Source: Nitriliruptoraceae bacterium
GTDB lineage: Bacteria; Actinomycetota; Nitriliruptoria; Nitriliruptorales; Nitriliruptoraceae
Direction: 5' to 3'
NCBI GenBank assembly: GCA_007123425.1
Contig: SKLC01000291.1
Location: 1 to 7,002 of the forward strand
DNA: 7,002 nucleotides
Of this stretch, positions 6,126-7,002 are shown piece after piece; the first letter of the stretch is position 1, and the number at the start of each line of letters is the position of its first letter. The translations under genes were made by a program, and so were the position numbers. Below the pieces are notes generated by a model, which made no database searches, was not told where the DNA came from, and saw only the letters and a list, made by a program, of their open reading frames with translations.

Positions 6126-6920
6126 TCAGCCGGGCTTGCGAGCCAGGAACGGGTAGCCGTGCACGTCGAACGCGCGGGCCTTGTCCTCCCCGGGCGCCCC
6201 CGCGAAGGTGTCCACCGGCGAGCCGATGACGACATCGACGAAGCCGACCTCGGTGAGCATTCGCTGCCAGCCTGCACACGGCAGGCCACCCGCGATTCAC
6301 CCGGTCCAGAGATCGATCTGGCGGATCGCCTCCTCGGGCACCTCGGTGCCGTTGGCGATGTCGCCGAACTGCAGGTGCCCGCCGGGGCGCAGCACCCGGT
6401 GGACCTCCTCGAACATCGACCACTTGTCGGGACAGAGGTTGAACACGCCGTTGGAGATCACCACGTCCGCCCAGTCGTCCTCGATGGGGAGCTGCTCGGC
6501 CAGCCCGGGCCGGAACTCGACGTTGCCCGCCCCCACCAGCTCGGCGTTGCGACGTGACTTGACCAGCATCTCCTCGGTCATGTCGACCCCGACCACGCGG
6601 CCCTCGTCCCCGACCTGGCGGGCGGCCACGAGCGTGTCGTAGCCGGCGCCCGAGCCGACGTCGACCACGCGCTCGCCGGCCGACAGCCGACGGAGCGCGA
6701 AGGGGTTGGCGATGCCGGCGAAGGACTCGATCGCGGCCTCGGGCATGTCGTCCACCCACGCCGGGTCGTAGCCGAGGTGGCGCGCGAGGAAGCGCCCGGT
6801 GTGGAAGTGGTGGTCACCGCCGGGGTCGGCCGCCACCTCGCGGTACTTGTCCCGGACCTCCTCGCGCAACGCCTCCGGGTCGACCGGCGGCTCGTGCTCG
6901 TGGCTCGTGGTCTCGGACAT
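6126..6920 (-). CDS. ArsM-like SAM-dependent methyltransferase, predicted selenoprotein (Sec208 at TGA 6297-6299)
   Basis: This is a class I methyltransferase of the ArsM/AS3MT-like group. Its SAM site is VVDVGSGAGYD (85-95), with GVDMTEEML (111-119) and ISNGVFNLCPDK (155-166). The N-terminal family block is DHHFHTGR (36-43), LGYDPAWVDDMPEAAIESF and NPFALRRL. The first in-frame TGA, after IDLWTG, would give 207 residues and end the protein early. The same frame continues as IAGGLPCAGWQRMLTEVGF and on to GYPFLARKPG, ending at TGA 6126-6128, total 264 residues. The TGA aligns with arsenic-binding Cys206 of human AS3MT (LWGECLGGALYW), so it is read as selenocysteine. A SECIS-like hairpin follows at once. 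The Cys156 equivalent is Gly158, and Cys163 and Cys215 are the only cysteines. Arsenite as the substrate is therefore unproven. GGAGGA lies six bases before the ATG. If selenocysteine is not inserted, the product is the 207-residue form (6297-6920). Confidence 0.85.
6262..6294 (-). promoter_or_regulatory. Candidate bacterial SECIS element
   Basis: The mRNA immediately after the in-frame UGA can fold into a hairpin. The apical stem is six perfect pairs, GCCUGC with GCAGGC (6281-6286 with 6270-6275), closing a five-base loop CGUGU (6276-6280). Below it come two G-U wobbles, then a G-C pair and three pairs (CGC with GCG) separated by single G/G and G/A mismatches. Sixteen bases separate the UGA from the loop, and the loop's second base is G. 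Both fit the known bacterial SECIS pattern (loop about 16-37 bases after UGA, a G in its first two positions). The stem-forming codons include less common ones (GGT, TGT, GCA, CGA), as expected if RNA structure constrains them. Folding was done by eye. Confidence 0.7.
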
Positions 6921-6926
6921 GTCGCT

Positions 6927-6932
6927 TCCTCC
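6927..6932 (-). promoter_or_regulatory. Shine-Dalgarno site for the ArsM-like gene
   Basis: On the minus strand GGAGGA ends six bases before the ATG at 6920, a near-ideal site that fixes the start. The 70 bases beyond it to the window edge are GC-rich and show no recognisable -10 box or gene. Confidence 0.8.
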
Positions 6933-7002
6933 GTTCGTGGACCCCGGCGCGCGCCCGCCGAGGCCAGGGACGTGTGGAGGGGAGGACGGCGTCGCGGCCC
7001 GA

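Noticed and set aside
6297..6299. The TGA after IDLWTG as the true stop of the methyltransferase, or as a disabling nonsense mutation
   Set aside because: The frame stays coding-like for 56 codons with family-specific C-terminal sequence, the TGA falls on the conserved Cys position, and a SECIS-like hairpin follows. A random mutation would not explain all three. A sequencing error of TGC/TGT cannot be excluded from sequence alone.
6159..6557. Plus-strand open frame opposite the methyltransferase
   Set aside because: It is antisense to a well-supported gene, and no family or ribosome site supports it.

Overview
The DNA is very GC-rich (by eye well above 70%). Third codon positions are almost always G or C, GTG starts occur, and Shine-Dalgarno sites are purine-rich. 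Cytidine deaminase lying directly upstream of era fits an actinobacterium. A pyruvate:ferredoxin oxidoreductase coupled to a dihydroorotate-dehydrogenase-like flavoprotein suggests a deep-branching lineage (Nitriliruptoria, Acidimicrobiia or Thermoleophilia type) rather than a classical Streptomyces or Mycobacterium. That placement is an inference from gene content only.

Layout. Positions 1-2005 (+) hold the C-terminal part of a NifJ-type pyruvate:ferredoxin/flavodoxin oxidoreductase whose N-terminal domains lie outside the window. Its stop overlaps the GTG start of a DHOD-like FMN protein (2002-3165, +), forming a two-gene redox unit. A 313-base non-coding gap follows. It contains six tandem 18/19-bp GC-rich repeats, two perfect palindromes and a weak candidate promoter. 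Next comes a tight run on the + strand: cytidine deaminase (3479-3931), the ribosome-assembly GTPase Era (3945-4904), an unrecognised 89-residue protein (4910-5179) and a type-I haloalkane-dehalogenase-like alpha/beta hydrolase (5217-6122). The last gene, on the minus strand, converges on the dehalogenase and encodes an ArsM-like SAM-dependent methyltransferase.

The main discovery is in that last gene. A conventional reading ends at a TGA at 6297-6299 and gives a 207-residue protein lacking the family's C-terminal part. The same frame continues without interruption for 56 more sense codons to a second TGA at 6126-6128. The continuation is recognisably the family's C-terminal sequence. The internal TGA falls where relatives carry the conserved cysteine equivalent to Cys206 of human AS3MT. 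A stem-loop with the geometry of a bacterial SECIS element starts right after the TGA. I therefore read the gene as 6126-6920 (-), a 264-residue selenoprotein with selenocysteine at residue 208. With this reading the two convergent genes are 3 bp apart; without it there would be an unexplained 174-bp gap.

The genes do not form a single pathway. The window combines central redox metabolism (PFOR plus flavoprotein), pyrimidine salvage, ribosome maturation, and two enzymes that may handle toxic or halogenated/metalloid compounds.
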